A stretch of 64,000 bases of DNA, taken from NCBI RefSeq assembly GCF_014698825.1, contig NZ_JACJTT010000006.1, positions 124,001-188,000 of the forward strand, given 5' to 3'. The stretch is from Richelia sinica FACHB-800. Lineage in GTDB: Bacteria; Cyanobacteriota; Cyanobacteriia; Cyanobacteriales; Nostocaceae. Positions 14,691-23,720 of the stretch are shown here, piece after piece. The first letter of the stretch is position 1. Each line of letters begins with the position of its first letter. Under the pieces are notes generated by a model, which saw only the letters and a list, made by a program, of their open reading frames with translations, was not told the origin of the DNA and did not search any database. Made by a program: the position numbers and the translations under genes.

Positions 14691-17171
14691 ATGAATATAG
14701 AAAACTCCCAAGGAATAATCACTACAGGCGGAAAAGTCGATATTCACAACCCAACATTAAACTTTTCCCCACATTCGCCCATTCAACCAGTCAAACAATT
14801 CCCCTATCGAGATAACCCCAACTTTGTCGGACGGGAAGCACAGCTAACAGCACTACAACAACAATTACAGCAGCCGGAAATCGTCGCTATTTCCGCGGTT
14901 GCGGGGATGGGTGGCGTGGGAAAAACCGAGTTAGCTAGTCGCTACAGCCACAAACATCAAGGAGAATACCCTGGTGGCATTTGTTGGTTAGATGCGAGAG
15001 GGGAAAATCTGGCTGGGGCTATTGTGCAGTTTGCCCAAAATGATCTGAAATTGGAAGTCCCCCAAAAGGACGTATTGGGAAACCCATTAAATCTGACTCA
15101 ACAGGTGGCTTGGTGCTGGCAACATTGGCAACCACCAGAGGGGTTAGTGCTGGTAATTTTAGACGATGTAACAGATTTAGCTCACTGTCGAGACTTTTTC
15201 CCCACATCTAACCGCTTTCGTATTCTCATCACCACCAGATTACGCCACCTCGACCCCAATATTCGGGAAATACCTTTAGATGTGCTGTCAGAGGAGGAAG
15301 CATTGCAACTGCTGACAGCTTTAGATGTCAAGCGGGTACAACGGGAACCAGAAACAGCCCAAGAATTATGTAAATGGTTGGGATATTTACCATTGGGGAT
15401 AGAGTTAGTGGGGCGGTATTTAGCGAAAAAACCCCCACAATGGACTTTAGCCAAGATATTAGAACGGCTAAAAACCCAGAGTATTGAAGATGAAGCACTC
15501 AACCAGGAACTTTACAAAACCCTGAGTACAGCCCAACGCGGAGTAAAAGCAGCTTTTGAGTTAAGTTGGCAAGAACTTGAACCCCATACCCAAGAAATAG
15601 CGCAATTTTTAAGCTTATTTGCCCCTTCCGTAATTGCTTGGGAGTGGGTAGAAGCTGCGGCTAGTCAGTTAAGTTGGCATACTGAAGATGTGGAAACGGC
15701 CAACTGGCAACTTTATGAGCGCCATTTAATCAACTTGGTGGAAGATGGGGAGCAAGGCTACAACATTCATCCCTTAATTAGACAGTTTCTCCAAACCAAA
15801 CTAGCAGTTTCAGGACAAGCTGAGAAATTACAAACAGCATTCGCTGATATTTTCGTCGCTATTGCTCAAACAATACCTGGCACTCTCACTTTAGAAAAAA
15901 TTAATTCTGTTAAAGATGCCATCCCCCAGTTAGTAGAAGTAGCAGAAAATTTACTTCATGTGGTCAGTGATGACAATTTAATGTTGGTTTTTGTTGTTGG
16001 GTTGGGTCTATTTTATAAGGAACAGGGTTTGTATAACTTAGCTGCACCTTGGCTGGAGCAATGCGTATCAGAATTAAAATCCCGCTTGGGAGCAGAACAT
16101 CCTGATGTCGCCACTAGCCTGAATAATTTGGCACGACTCTACGACTATCAAGGGCGGTATAAGGAAGCTGAATCTTTGTACCTGCAAGCATTGGAGATGA
16201 GACAACGCCTGTTGGGAGCAGAACATCCTGATGTCGCCACTAGCCTGAGTAATTTGGCAACACTCTATCATCACCAAGGGCGGTATGAACAAGCCGAACC
16301 CTTGGATCTGCAAGCTTTGAAGATGTATAAACGCCTGTTGGGAGCAGAACATCCTTATGTCGCCACTAGCCTGAATAATTTGGCAATACTCTATCATCAC
16401 CAAGGGCGGTATAAGGAAGCTGAATCTTTGTATCTGCAAGCTTTGAAGATATATAAACGCCTATTGGGAGCAGAACACCCAGATGTGGCCCAAAGCCTGA
16501 ATAATTTAGCTGGACTATACGAAGACCAGGGGCGATATGAACAAGCCGAACCCTTGTATCTGCAAGCATTGGAGATGAGACAACGCCTATTAGGAGCAGA
16601 ACATCCTGATGTCGCCACTAGCCTGAATGATTTAGCTGGACTCTACCATAACCAAGGGCAGTATGAACAAGCCGAACCGTCGTATCTGCAAGCTTTGAAG
16701 ATATATAAACGCCTATTGGGAGTAGAACACCCCGATGTCGCCACTAGCCTGAATAATTTGGCTACACTCTACAACTACCAAGGGCGGTACAAGGAAGCTG
16801 AACCTTTGTATCTGCAAGCATTGGAGATGAGACAACGCCTGTTGGGAGTAGAACACCCTGATGTCGCCAATAGCCTGAATAATTTAGCACTACTCTACGA
16901 CTATCAAGGGCAGTATAAGGAAGCTGAACCTTTGTATCTGCAAGCATTGGAGATGAGACAACGCCTGTTGGGAGCAGAACATCCTGATGTCGCCAATAGC
17001 CTGAATAATTTGGCTGCATTCTACGACTACCAAAGGCGGTATGAACAAGCCGAGCCGTTGTATATACAAGCGTTAGCCATTGCTGAACTAAAGTTAGGTG
17101 CCAATCATCCCAGAACAATACTTTATCGTAATAATCTTGAATCATTGCGTAAAAAACGTCAATTCTCATAA
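14691..17171 (+). CDS. NB-ARC/TPR STAND NTPase (NLR-like) with N-terminal signalling motif
   Basis: An 826-residue NLR-like protein. Residues 3-25 carry the motif shared with the preceding small protein. Residues about 43-350 are an NB-ARC STAND module: FVGREAQL, P-loop GMGGVGKTE (72-80), Walker B LVLVILDD (152-159), sensor FRILITTR (176-183) and the GLPL-like LGYLPLGIELVGRYLA. A winged-helix/linker region follows with the MHD-like NIHPLIRQF. Residues about 460-810 are eight 42-residue kinesin-light-chain-type TPRs (LGAEHPDVATSLNNLA ... YLQALEM). STAND proteins oligomerise on ligand sensing and activate a fused or partnered effector. Here no catalytic effector is fused, and the short motif is predicted to recruit the neighbouring effector. 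The trigger is unknown. Confidence 0.88.
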   Translation: MNIENSQGIITTGGKVDIHNPTLNFSPHSPIQPVKQFPYRDNPNFVGREAQLTALQQQLQQPEIVAISAVAGMGGVGKTELASRYSHKHQGEYPGGICWLDARGENLAGAIVQFAQNDLKLEVPQKDVLGNPLNLTQQVAWCWQHWQPPEGLVLVILDDVTDLAHCRDFFPTSNRFRILITTRLRHLDPNIREIPLDVLSEEEALQLLTALDVKRVQREPETAQELCKWLGYLPLGIELVGRYLAKKPPQWTLAKILERLKTQSIEDEALNQELYKTLSTAQRGVKAAFELSWQELEPHTQEIAQFLSLFAPSVIAWEWVEAAASQLSWHTEDVETANWQLYERHLINLVEDGEQGYNIHPLIRQFLQTKLAVSGQAEKLQTAFADIFVAIAQTIPGTLTLEKINSVKDAIPQLVEVAENLLHVVSDDNLMLVFVVGLGLFYKEQGLYNLAAPWLEQCVSELKSRLGAEHPDVATSLNNLARLYDYQGRYKEAESLYLQALEMRQRLLGAEHPDVATSLSNLATLYHHQGRYEQAEPLDLQALKMYKRLLGAEHPYVATSLNNLAILYHHQGRYKEAESLYLQALKIYKRLLGAEHPDVAQSLNNLAGLYEDQGRYEQAEPLYLQALEMRQRLLGAEHPDVATSLNDLAGLYHNQGQYEQAEPSYLQALKIYKRLLGVEHPDVATSLNNLATLYNYQGRYKEAEPLYLQALEMRQRLLGVEHPDVANSLNNLALLYDYQGQYKEAEPLYLQALEMRQRLLGAEHPDVANSLNNLAAFYDYQRRYEQAEPLYIQALAIAELKLGANHPRTILYRNNLESLRKKRQFS
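16086..17093 (+). repeat. eight 126-bp tandem repeats encoding TPRs
   Basis: Units begin at TTGGGAGCAGAACATCC and recur exactly every 126 bp (42 codons). Long blocks are identical at the DNA level, including synonymous positions. Two sub-types alternate (a KEAE...EMRQR form and an EQAE...K-YKR form). This pattern implies recent unit duplication or gene conversion. Confidence 0.93.
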
Positions 17172-17427
17172 ACTAACTGAACTTCCAATACCTCCCCAAT
17201 CTCCCCCTGTCACGCTTATTTGCATATAAATATAGCACTACATATACAATTTACCCTGACAATGGGGGGTGTAGACAGTCGAGAATATTTAACTACCACC
17301 CTGTAAAGTGATGGTGTAGGATTGCCTTAAATCGGTGTGAAGTGCTAGGTAAAAAATCACAAGATTGCCACTCTCTTGGAAAAACCTACTGCTACAATAA
17401 CTTCGCCGTCATCTCAGGAAAATTGTT

Positions 17428-17961
17428 ATGGCTATTTTAGATTCTAAAGGTCGCTTGTTTGGGAAAATTAACATCCTTGATTTAGGTGCTACATTAGTAA
17501 TTTTACTGGTGATATTCGGCATCTTTGTTTTTCCTGGTACTTCCGGTTCTGTTGCTCAAGTTGGCTCAAAAACAGTACCTATGGAGGTTGATTTAGTCGT
17601 GCGTGGGTTGAATGTGCGCGACCCTGAACAGTTATTTAACAACGGCTTGAAGAAAGATGGAAAAACTAACGTCATTATCCGCAATCAACCCTATGGTCAG
17701 ATTGCGATTAAATCCATTCAAATGCTACCCAGAACTGTAAATGTCTTCCAACCCGACGGCACGGTGAAAGAGTTACCAGATCCCAAGAGTAATAATTTCA
17801 GTACAGATTTTCTATTAACTTTAGAAGGTAAAGCCCAAGTTACAGATAGCGGGCCTGTTTTAGGTAACAGTAAAGTCAAAATTGGGATGCCTTTTGAATT
17901 AGAAGGTTTTAACTATAATTTCAATGCTTCTGTGATTGATATTCGCCTCAAAGATAAATAA
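17428..17961 (+). CDS. DUF4330 family membrane-anchored protein
   Basis: A 177-residue cyanobacterial protein. The conserved opening MAILDSKGRLFGKINILDLGA leads into one membrane helix (about 20-37, TLVILLVIFGIFVFP), followed by a predicted extracytoplasmic beta-rich domain of about 140 residues. This is the DUF4330 layout. No enzyme motif is visible and the biological role is unknown. The ATG at 17428 is preceded by AGGAAAA. The 256 bp upstream are non-coding. Confidence 0.85.
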   Translation: MAILDSKGRLFGKINILDLGATLVILLVIFGIFVFPGTSGSVAQVGSKTVPMEVDLVVRGLNVRDPEQLFNNGLKKDGKTNVIIRNQPYGQIAIKSIQMLPRTVNVFQPDGTVKELPDPKSNNFSTDFLLTLEGKAQVTDSGPVLGNSKVKIGMPFELEGFNYNFNASVIDIRLKDK

Positions 17962-18078
17962 TTTCTGGCGTTTCATACACCAATCAATTATCTTCCGTTA
18001 CGGCTAATTAATAGATACTTTTTTAGCCGTAAACAACTTTTTTAGATAAAGTTCAGTAGGCTATTTGGATGTTAATTT

Positions 18079-18224
18079 TATAGCCGTAGACAAGGCAGTT
18101 AAGACATTAATTACAGCTAAAACTGAGATAACCAAAGGCTTTTAGCACTGTTACCCTTCGGTTGACGCGGTAGTTGAGCGTTGTCGAAACTCACGGCGAA
18201 GCCTGTTACCGGTCACCTGCTATA
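18079..18224. repeat. 146-bp dispersed repeat with TATAGC termini at 3' end of ATPase gene
   Basis: The left end is TATAGCCGTAGACAAGG and the right end is GGTCACCTGCTATA, imperfect terminal inverted repeats. Internal AAAGGCTTTTAGCACTGT also occurs at 56.27 kb within a related element. Its right end directly abuts the ATPase stop codon. It is probably a miniature non-autonomous element. Confidence 0.65.
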
Positions 18225-21044
18225 TCAGCCGTTACTATTCTGAACTTTGTCACGGTTGATTTGGACAATAATTCGTTTTCGTAGTTCGTCAGCTATCAAT
18301 ATCAACGGTGGACAAAGCAATAATATCAGCCAATATGATGGTTTTAAAGGTGCTGTTGAGAAGATTTTTTGGAGGGTAGGAGAGTAAATAATTGAGAGAA
18401 TCAGAAACCATTCCACAGCAATTCCTATCCAAATCAAACGGTTGGTAAAAAAGCCCAAACGCAAAATCGAAAACCGTTCGGAACGACAGGCAAAAACGTT
18501 ACCATCTTGACAAGCAACAATTACCGCTAAAGTCATTGTCGTGGCTTGATGATATATAGCCATTGTGGTGGCATTAGCTGAGTGAGATAAAATACTGGGG
18601 CTGAATGCCTGCAATTGGGAAAGGTTATAGCCATTTGTCCACCAAACTAAGAAAAATCCTGCCATCCCTGCCAAACCTTCCAACAGTCCTAAAAAGCAGT
18701 ACGCACGCAGCAATAAAGGTAAATCTAACAGTGGTTGAGATTTTTTTCGTGGTGGTAACTCCATTGCACCAGCTTCTGGTTTTTCTGCCCCTAATGCCAG
18801 CGCGGGCAACATATCTGTACCTAAATCAATGGCTAAGATTTGCAAAATTACTAAGGCTGGGGGTATTTTCAGAAACACCATTGCGAGGAAGGGTAGAAAC
18901 TCCGCCATATTGGAAGCGAGAATATAAGTCATGAACTTGCGGATGTTTTGATACACTGCCCTACCCTGTTCAATTGCGGCAACGATAGTTGCAAAGTTAT
19001 CATCTATCAGCACAATATCAGCAGCTTCACGGGCAACATCTGTACCGCTAATTCCCATTGCAATACCGATATTAGCAGCGCGTAAAGCGGGGGCATCGTT
19101 AACACCATCACCTGTAACAGCGACGATATTACCAAGAGTTTTGTATGCTTCAACTAACCTGAGTTTTTGTTCTGGTATGACTCTGGCAAATACTAATCCA
19201 GTTTTGTGCTTGTGGAGTATTTGCCGCAATTGAGTATCAGAAAGATGTCCTAATTGTTCACCGGTGATGATTCTCGGTTTACCGTTACCTAAACCAATTC
19301 TTTGAGCGATCGCAGCTGCTGTTAAACCATAATCACCTGTAATCATCGTAACTTGAATGTCGGCACGATGACAAAGAGCGATCGCATCGGCAACTTCTGG
19401 CCGTGGTGGGTCAATCATCGCCACCAATCCCAAAAAAGTCAAATCCTGTTCCAATAAATTATTATCTGCCTGGTTTAATTCCGTTCTACCTTGCCTTATC
19501 GCCACCCCCAATACACGATAACCTTGACTTGCTAATTGATCATTAGCCGCGACAATTTCCTCGCGCTGGGTTTCCGTCAATTCCAGGTTTTCCCCTGAAT
19601 GCCATAAATACCGGGAATGTTGCAACACATCCAAAGGCGCACCCTTGGTAAAAATCAAATACTCGCAATTTTCAACATTATCTAACTGCAAATTACCTGA
19701 TAACAAAACCGTCATCATCCGACGGTGAGAATCAAAAGGAATTTCCCGAACTCTGGGCGCTTGGTGTTGCAACTCCTCCAACTTCAACCCAGCCTTAATT
19801 GCTGCCACTAATAACGCCGCTTCCGTAGGGTCACCTACTGCTTGCCATTGATTGGAATTAGGGGGATGATTTAACCGCGCATTGGAACAAAGTGCAGCAC
19901 CAGCCAACATTAACCGCACCTGAGACTGATATTCACTAGAGGTAATTTCTACTTCTCCCTTGGGTTCATAACCCACCCCAGTCACATTAATCTGAGTATT
20001 AGGAATCCACAATTGGCGGACAGTCATTTCATTTTTAGTCAAAGTCCCAGTTTTATCAGTGCAAATAACAGTGGTTGCACTCAGAGTTTCCACCGCAGAC
20101 AAGCGCCGCACCAAAGCATTCTTAGTAGCCATGCGTCTAACACCAATGGCTAAAGCTAAACTCACAGTAGGTAGTAAACCTTCCGGGACAAATGCCACAA
20201 TAATCCCAATCGCAAAAATGAAACTTTCTCGTAGTTGCATTCCCACCAACAACTTAGTCAGTAAAAATATCACTACCCCCATACTCAAAGCAATGATGGT
20301 AATGATGTGAACTACTCTAGAAATCTGCACTTCTAAAGTGCTGGCTTCCCGCTGCACATGGGCTGTGAGATGGGCTACTTGACCAAATTCTGTATGAGTA
20401 CCTGTGGCATAAACTACTGCCAGTCCCCGACCAGCTGCCACGGTAGAACCTGCAAATACCAAATTACTAGCGTCTGAAGCGTGGATATTTGCGGCGGTGA
20501 CAGGTTGGCTAATGCGGGGAACTGGCAAAGATTCCCCTGTGAGTACGGAGACATCTACATATAAAGATTGACTTTCAATCAGTCTGGCATCAGCGGAGAT
20601 TTTATCACCTTCTTCCAACTGCATCACATCGCCGCTAACTAATTCACGGGCAGCAATTACCGATAATTTCCCATCTCGATAAACTTTAGCTTGGGAAGGT
20701 AAGATTTTTTTTAAAGCTGATAAAGCTTTTTCCGCTTGATATTCCTGCCAAAAACTAAAAATAGCATTAATCCAAATTACTGCCCAAATTGCCCAACCTA
20801 ATTCCGGTGTTTGGGAAATAAAAGCTAATATTCCCGCTACCCACAATAGCAAGGCCATAAAATGGGTTAACTGGTCAATAAAACGCAGAATTAAAGGGCG
20901 TGTTTGTGGTTCGGGAAGTTCGTTATAACCGAATTGTTTTAATCTTAAACTTGCTTCTGTTTCACTGATACCTTGAGGAGTAGTTGCTAGAGTCTTGTAG
21001 ACATCTGGAGGTGTCAGCGTCCAAATATGAAAGTTTGAATTCAT
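18225..21044 (-). CDS. P-type (P2) cation-transporting ATPase
   Basis: A 939-residue P2-type pump. The cation-ATPase N-terminal domain covers residues about 5-70, followed by paired membrane helices. The actuator-domain TGES is at 169-172. M4 motif PEGLLP (287-292) precedes the phosphorylation site DKTGTLT (330-336). Further on are the hinge TGDGVNDAP, VAREAADIVLIDDNF and a C-terminal six-helix bundle. The M4 sequence PEGLLPTVSLALAIG resembles Na+/K+-type pumps, whereas overall size also fits Ca2+ pumps of the PacL type, so the ion is undecided. It sits in the plasma membrane, exporting or exchanging cations. No regulator is adjacent. Confidence 0.9.
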   Translation of the reverse strand: MNSNFHIWTLTPPDVYKTLATTPQGISETEASLRLKQFGYNELPEPQTRPLILRFIDQLTHFMALLLWVAGILAFISQTPELGWAIWAVIWINAIFSFWQEYQAEKALSALKKILPSQAKVYRDGKLSVIAARELVSGDVMQLEEGDKISADARLIESQSLYVDVSVLTGESLPVPRISQPVTAANIHASDASNLVFAGSTVAAGRGLAVVYATGTHTEFGQVAHLTAHVQREASTLEVQISRVVHIITIIALSMGVVIFLLTKLLVGMQLRESFIFAIGIIVAFVPEGLLPTVSLALAIGVRRMATKNALVRRLSAVETLSATTVICTDKTGTLTKNEMTVRQLWIPNTQINVTGVGYEPKGEVEITSSEYQSQVRLMLAGAALCSNARLNHPPNSNQWQAVGDPTEAALLVAAIKAGLKLEELQHQAPRVREIPFDSHRRMMTVLLSGNLQLDNVENCEYLIFTKGAPLDVLQHSRYLWHSGENLELTETQREEIVAANDQLASQGYRVLGVAIRQGRTELNQADNNLLEQDLTFLGLVAMIDPPRPEVADAIALCHRADIQVTMITGDYGLTAAAIAQRIGLGNGKPRIITGEQLGHLSDTQLRQILHKHKTGLVFARVIPEQKLRLVEAYKTLGNIVAVTGDGVNDAPALRAANIGIAMGISGTDVAREAADIVLIDDNFATIVAAIEQGRAVYQNIRKFMTYILASNMAEFLPFLAMVFLKIPPALVILQILAIDLGTDMLPALALGAEKPEAGAMELPPRKKSQPLLDLPLLLRAYCFLGLLEGLAGMAGFFLVWWTNGYNLSQLQAFSPSILSHSANATTMAIYHQATTMTLAVIVACQDGNVFACRSERFSILRLGFFTNRLIWIGIAVEWFLILSIIYSPTLQKIFSTAPLKPSYWLILLLCPPLILIADELRKRIIVQINRDKVQNSNG

Positions 21045-21130
21045 ACCCTTGGTATCAATCCGGCATTCAGATTTTAGACGCTGAGTTTATAGCTGTTCAT
21101 CTGTCTGAGGTATGTTTTTAGGTTTAACTG

Positions 21131-21170
21131 TCAGAATCAGGATATCCAGGATTAAAGAAATTACAGGATT
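21131..21170 (+). repeat. TCAGGATATCCAGGATTAAAG dispersed repeat, copy 1
   Basis: One of four copies of a ~40-bp repeat (TCAGAATCAGGAT, CCAGGATTAAAG, TTACAGGAT) within 3 kb. Others lie at 21605-21640, 23721-23761 and, inverted, at 23978-24018. All are confined to this accessory island in the window. Confidence 0.75.
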
Positions 21171-21261
21171 TTTGTAATCAAATATCCCTGATTTCTAAGA
21201 TAATTAATATGTAAAATAGAAAGATTAATAAAAGAAGTCGGGGATCTGAAATTTGCTTTAT

Positions 21262-21606
21262 TTATTTTAACATTTCTAGATCAATTCCTAAAGCATTAAG
21301 TTGTTCAAGAGAAAGGGCGCGTAATTTTTCTACAAGTTGTTATCGTTTTTGTTTTTCAACTTCTGCTTTTTGCTTTTCAACTTCTGCACGTTCCTCACCT
21401 GTTAACAATAAATTCCCTTTTTCATCCCACCAACGCAACCAAGGTAAATCAGCATTTTGATATAAACCTTGCCAAATTCCTAACTCTACTCCTAAAGGTG
21501 CAATGGAGTAATGTCCCCGTTCATTGGGTGTCATTAATTGATAATTGTTATCCACCAAATGATAAACTTCGACTTGTGCTTTTGCTACTTCGTAAAAGGA
21601 AGTCAT
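21262..21606 (-). pseudogene. Uma2-family (DUF820) remnant, 5'-truncated with in-frame stop
   Basis: Translating the minus strand from ATG 21606 gives the C-terminal part of an Uma2 protein: FYEVAKAQVEVYHLVDN, GVELGIWQG, LRWWDEKGNLLL. These align with the intact Uma2 protein at 35.7 kb (LFLGIWQG, LRWWDKEGNLLL). Translation stops at TAA 21340-21342, but the same frame continues with QLVEKLRALSLEQLNALGIDLEMLK to a second stop at 21262. That is a typical Uma2 tail, so CAA probably mutated to TAA. The N-terminal nuclease core is absent, and a dispersed repeat sits exactly at the 5' break. It is almost certainly non-functional. Confidence 0.85.
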
Positions 21607-21640
21607 AAGTATAACCAAGATTAAAGGATTTACAGGATGT
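21605..21640 (+). repeat. dispersed AACCAAGATTAAAGGATTTACAGGAT-type repeat, copy 2
   Basis: Second copy of the CCAGGATTAAAGGAT/TACAGGAT repeat, in the same orientation as copy 1, at the truncated 5' boundary of the Uma2 remnant. Its position suggests it took part in the truncation. Confidence 0.7.
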
Positions 21641-21775
21641 TGATTTGATTTAATAATTTAATATTAAGAGTGATCACTTGACTGATTGTCTGGTATTATA
21701 TTTATTTTACAAGTAATGATCTTAAATTTTGACAAAAAATAGTAGAAATAGTAGTTTTTAGGAAGGGTAATCATT

Positions 21776-23569
21776 ATGAGTACAAGCAACATTCAATCAT
21801 CTCCTGTTCAAAGAGAACTTTCAATTAGAAGTGAAAGTGTACAACGAATTTATAATTTTTATGTAAATAATCTATTTTATGCTAATAGGAGATATCAAAG
21901 AAAGTTAGTTTGGACTATAGAAGAAAAAAGGGCATTTATAGATTCAATTTTACAAGGTTTTCCCGTGCCTATAATTTTATTAGCAGAAACAGAAAAAGAT
22001 AAGAAATCTGTATTTGAAATTATAGATGGAATGCAAAGATTAAATGCTATTACGGCCTTTATTGAAGGAGAATTTGATATTCAAGGTAAATATTTTGATT
22101 TGCAGACAATGATAGAATCAAAATCTAGATTAGATCAACAACAGTTAGTACAAAAAACTCCTGTTCTCGAAAGGAAATACTGTGAAACTATAGGCAGTTA
22201 TATTCTTCCACTTTCTGTTTATTCCTTTGATGATAATGATAAAGTGGATGAAGTTTTTAGAAGGATTAACTCTAATGGTAAACATTTATCAAAACAGGAA
22301 TTACGTTCAGCAGGTGCAACTTCTAAATTTGCTAATTTAGTAAGAATAATCTCAAGCGAAATAAGATCAGATGCATCAGCTTCAGATATTGTTCTTCTTA
22401 ATGAGATGAAAAAAATTAGTATTACTAATAAAGAACTGGAATATGGTATTAAAGTTGATGATATTTTTTGGGTGAAAAACAAAATTTTAACAAAAGAAAT
22501 GCTGAGAGAGTCAAGAGATGAACAAATTGTTGCTGATATTATTGCATATATGCTGTTACCTGAGACACCTGGAAGTAGTGCATCTATCTCGGATGAATAT
22601 TATGGCTTTAAAAATGGTCAACATCAGGAAAAAATAGAAACTTCATTAGTGTTGAAGCAACCTGAATCTATTAGAAAAGAATTTATGATTATATATAATC
22701 ATATTCGTGAGATATTACAAGAATCAAAAAGAAATTTTAGTGAATTAATTACTTTAAACAATTTGAAATATATGCCTCGTCCTTTTCAAGTAATATTTTT
22801 CAGTTTTTACGATTTGGTTTTTCGTGAGAAAATGGAAATAGCTAATTATGATGGATTAATAAAATCCTTAAGAAATATTAATCAAGATATAGATATCACT
22901 AGTGGACAAACATGGAGCTATCAAAATAAAAGACGTAACATTAACAAGGTTAAAGGTATTATTAGAGAATTTTTTAAAGTAAGAGATAATAACGATCCTG
23001 CTAAAGATTCATGGTTAACAGAGTTTGAAACTCTACTAACTCAATCAAAAACAGAACAAACTTTATATGATTTTAAACAAGGTTTTACACAACTAAATGA
23101 ACGAGGACAATTTGATCAAGACAGTTTTAGTAAAATAATTCTAACTTTAACTGCAATGGCAAATCATTCGCCTGGTGCAACTGGTTATGTTTGTGTTGGA
23201 GTAGCAGATAATGATCAGACAGCAGAAAGGATAAAAAATTTATACAATATTGAACCAATAGAATATAAAAATTTTAAGATAACCGGAATAGAACACGAAG
23301 CCAAGAAATTACAGGGGAATATTGATAATTTTTATCGCTGGATTACTCAACAAATTAAATCAGAACCTATTCATCAAACAGTTAAAGACACTATAGGTAG
23401 AGAGATTAAAATAATTGATTATTACGATAAAAGTGTACTGATATTTTGTTTAAAAGCTGGAGAAAACCCAATATCATACGATGGAAAATTTTATCAACGT
23501 ATTGGTGCAAATATTGAAGAAATTAAAGTTGACGAATACGCAGAGCTTTTTAAACGGTTTTCTAAATAA
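21776..23569 (+). CDS. DUF262-AlbA_2 (Schlafen-like) fusion protein
   Basis: A 597-residue protein, visibly more AT-rich than its neighbours. Residues about 18-330 are a DUF262 (GmrS/ParB-like) domain: YQRKLVW (40-46), ILQGFPVPIILL, IIDGMQRL (82-89; usual family form DGQQR, here Met for Gln) and VFRRINSNGKHLSKQELR. Residues about 420-597 resemble an AlbA_2/Schlafen domain: EQTLYDFKQGF, then SKIILTLTAMANHSPGATGYVCVGVADN and FYQRIGANIEEI at the end. DUF262 proteins include GmrSD-type restriction endonucleases; Schlafen-type AlbA_2 domains bind or cut nucleic acids. It is probably a nucleic-acid-targeting defence factor. AGGAAGG upstream supports the ATG. Solitary gene. Confidence 0.8.
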   Translation: MSTSNIQSSPVQRELSIRSESVQRIYNFYVNNLFYANRRYQRKLVWTIEEKRAFIDSILQGFPVPIILLAETEKDKKSVFEIIDGMQRLNAITAFIEGEFDIQGKYFDLQTMIESKSRLDQQQLVQKTPVLERKYCETIGSYILPLSVYSFDDNDKVDEVFRRINSNGKHLSKQELRSAGATSKFANLVRIISSEIRSDASASDIVLLNEMKKISITNKELEYGIKVDDIFWVKNKILTKEMLRESRDEQIVADIIAYMLLPETPGSSASISDEYYGFKNGQHQEKIETSLVLKQPESIRKEFMIIYNHIREILQESKRNFSELITLNNLKYMPRPFQVIFFSFYDLVFREKMEIANYDGLIKSLRNINQDIDITSGQTWSYQNKRRNINKVKGIIREFFKVRDNNDPAKDSWLTEFETLLTQSKTEQTLYDFKQGFTQLNERGQFDQDSFSKIILTLTAMANHSPGATGYVCVGVADNDQTAERIKNLYNIEPIEYKNFKITGIEHEAKKLQGNIDNFYRWITQQIKSEPIHQTVKDTIGREIKIIDYYDKSVLIFCLKAGENPISYDGKFYQRIGANIEEIKVDEYAELFKRFSK

Positions 23570-23720
23570 ATACAAACATTTGGAGATTTTGTATTTTCCC
23601 AATGAGTTATTCTCTAAAAAAATATTTCTCCACCCCTTGACAAAAATCTAACTTCCTGATTCTTGTTATAGAACTCTGTGCGCTCATTCATACTCAAGTT
23701 TTCTCACCATAATGATATTT

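Noticed and set aside
16074..17169. Several minus-strand frames across the TPR region
   Set aside because: Periodic shadows of the 126-bp repeat; no start signals and the plus-strand frame is clearly coding.
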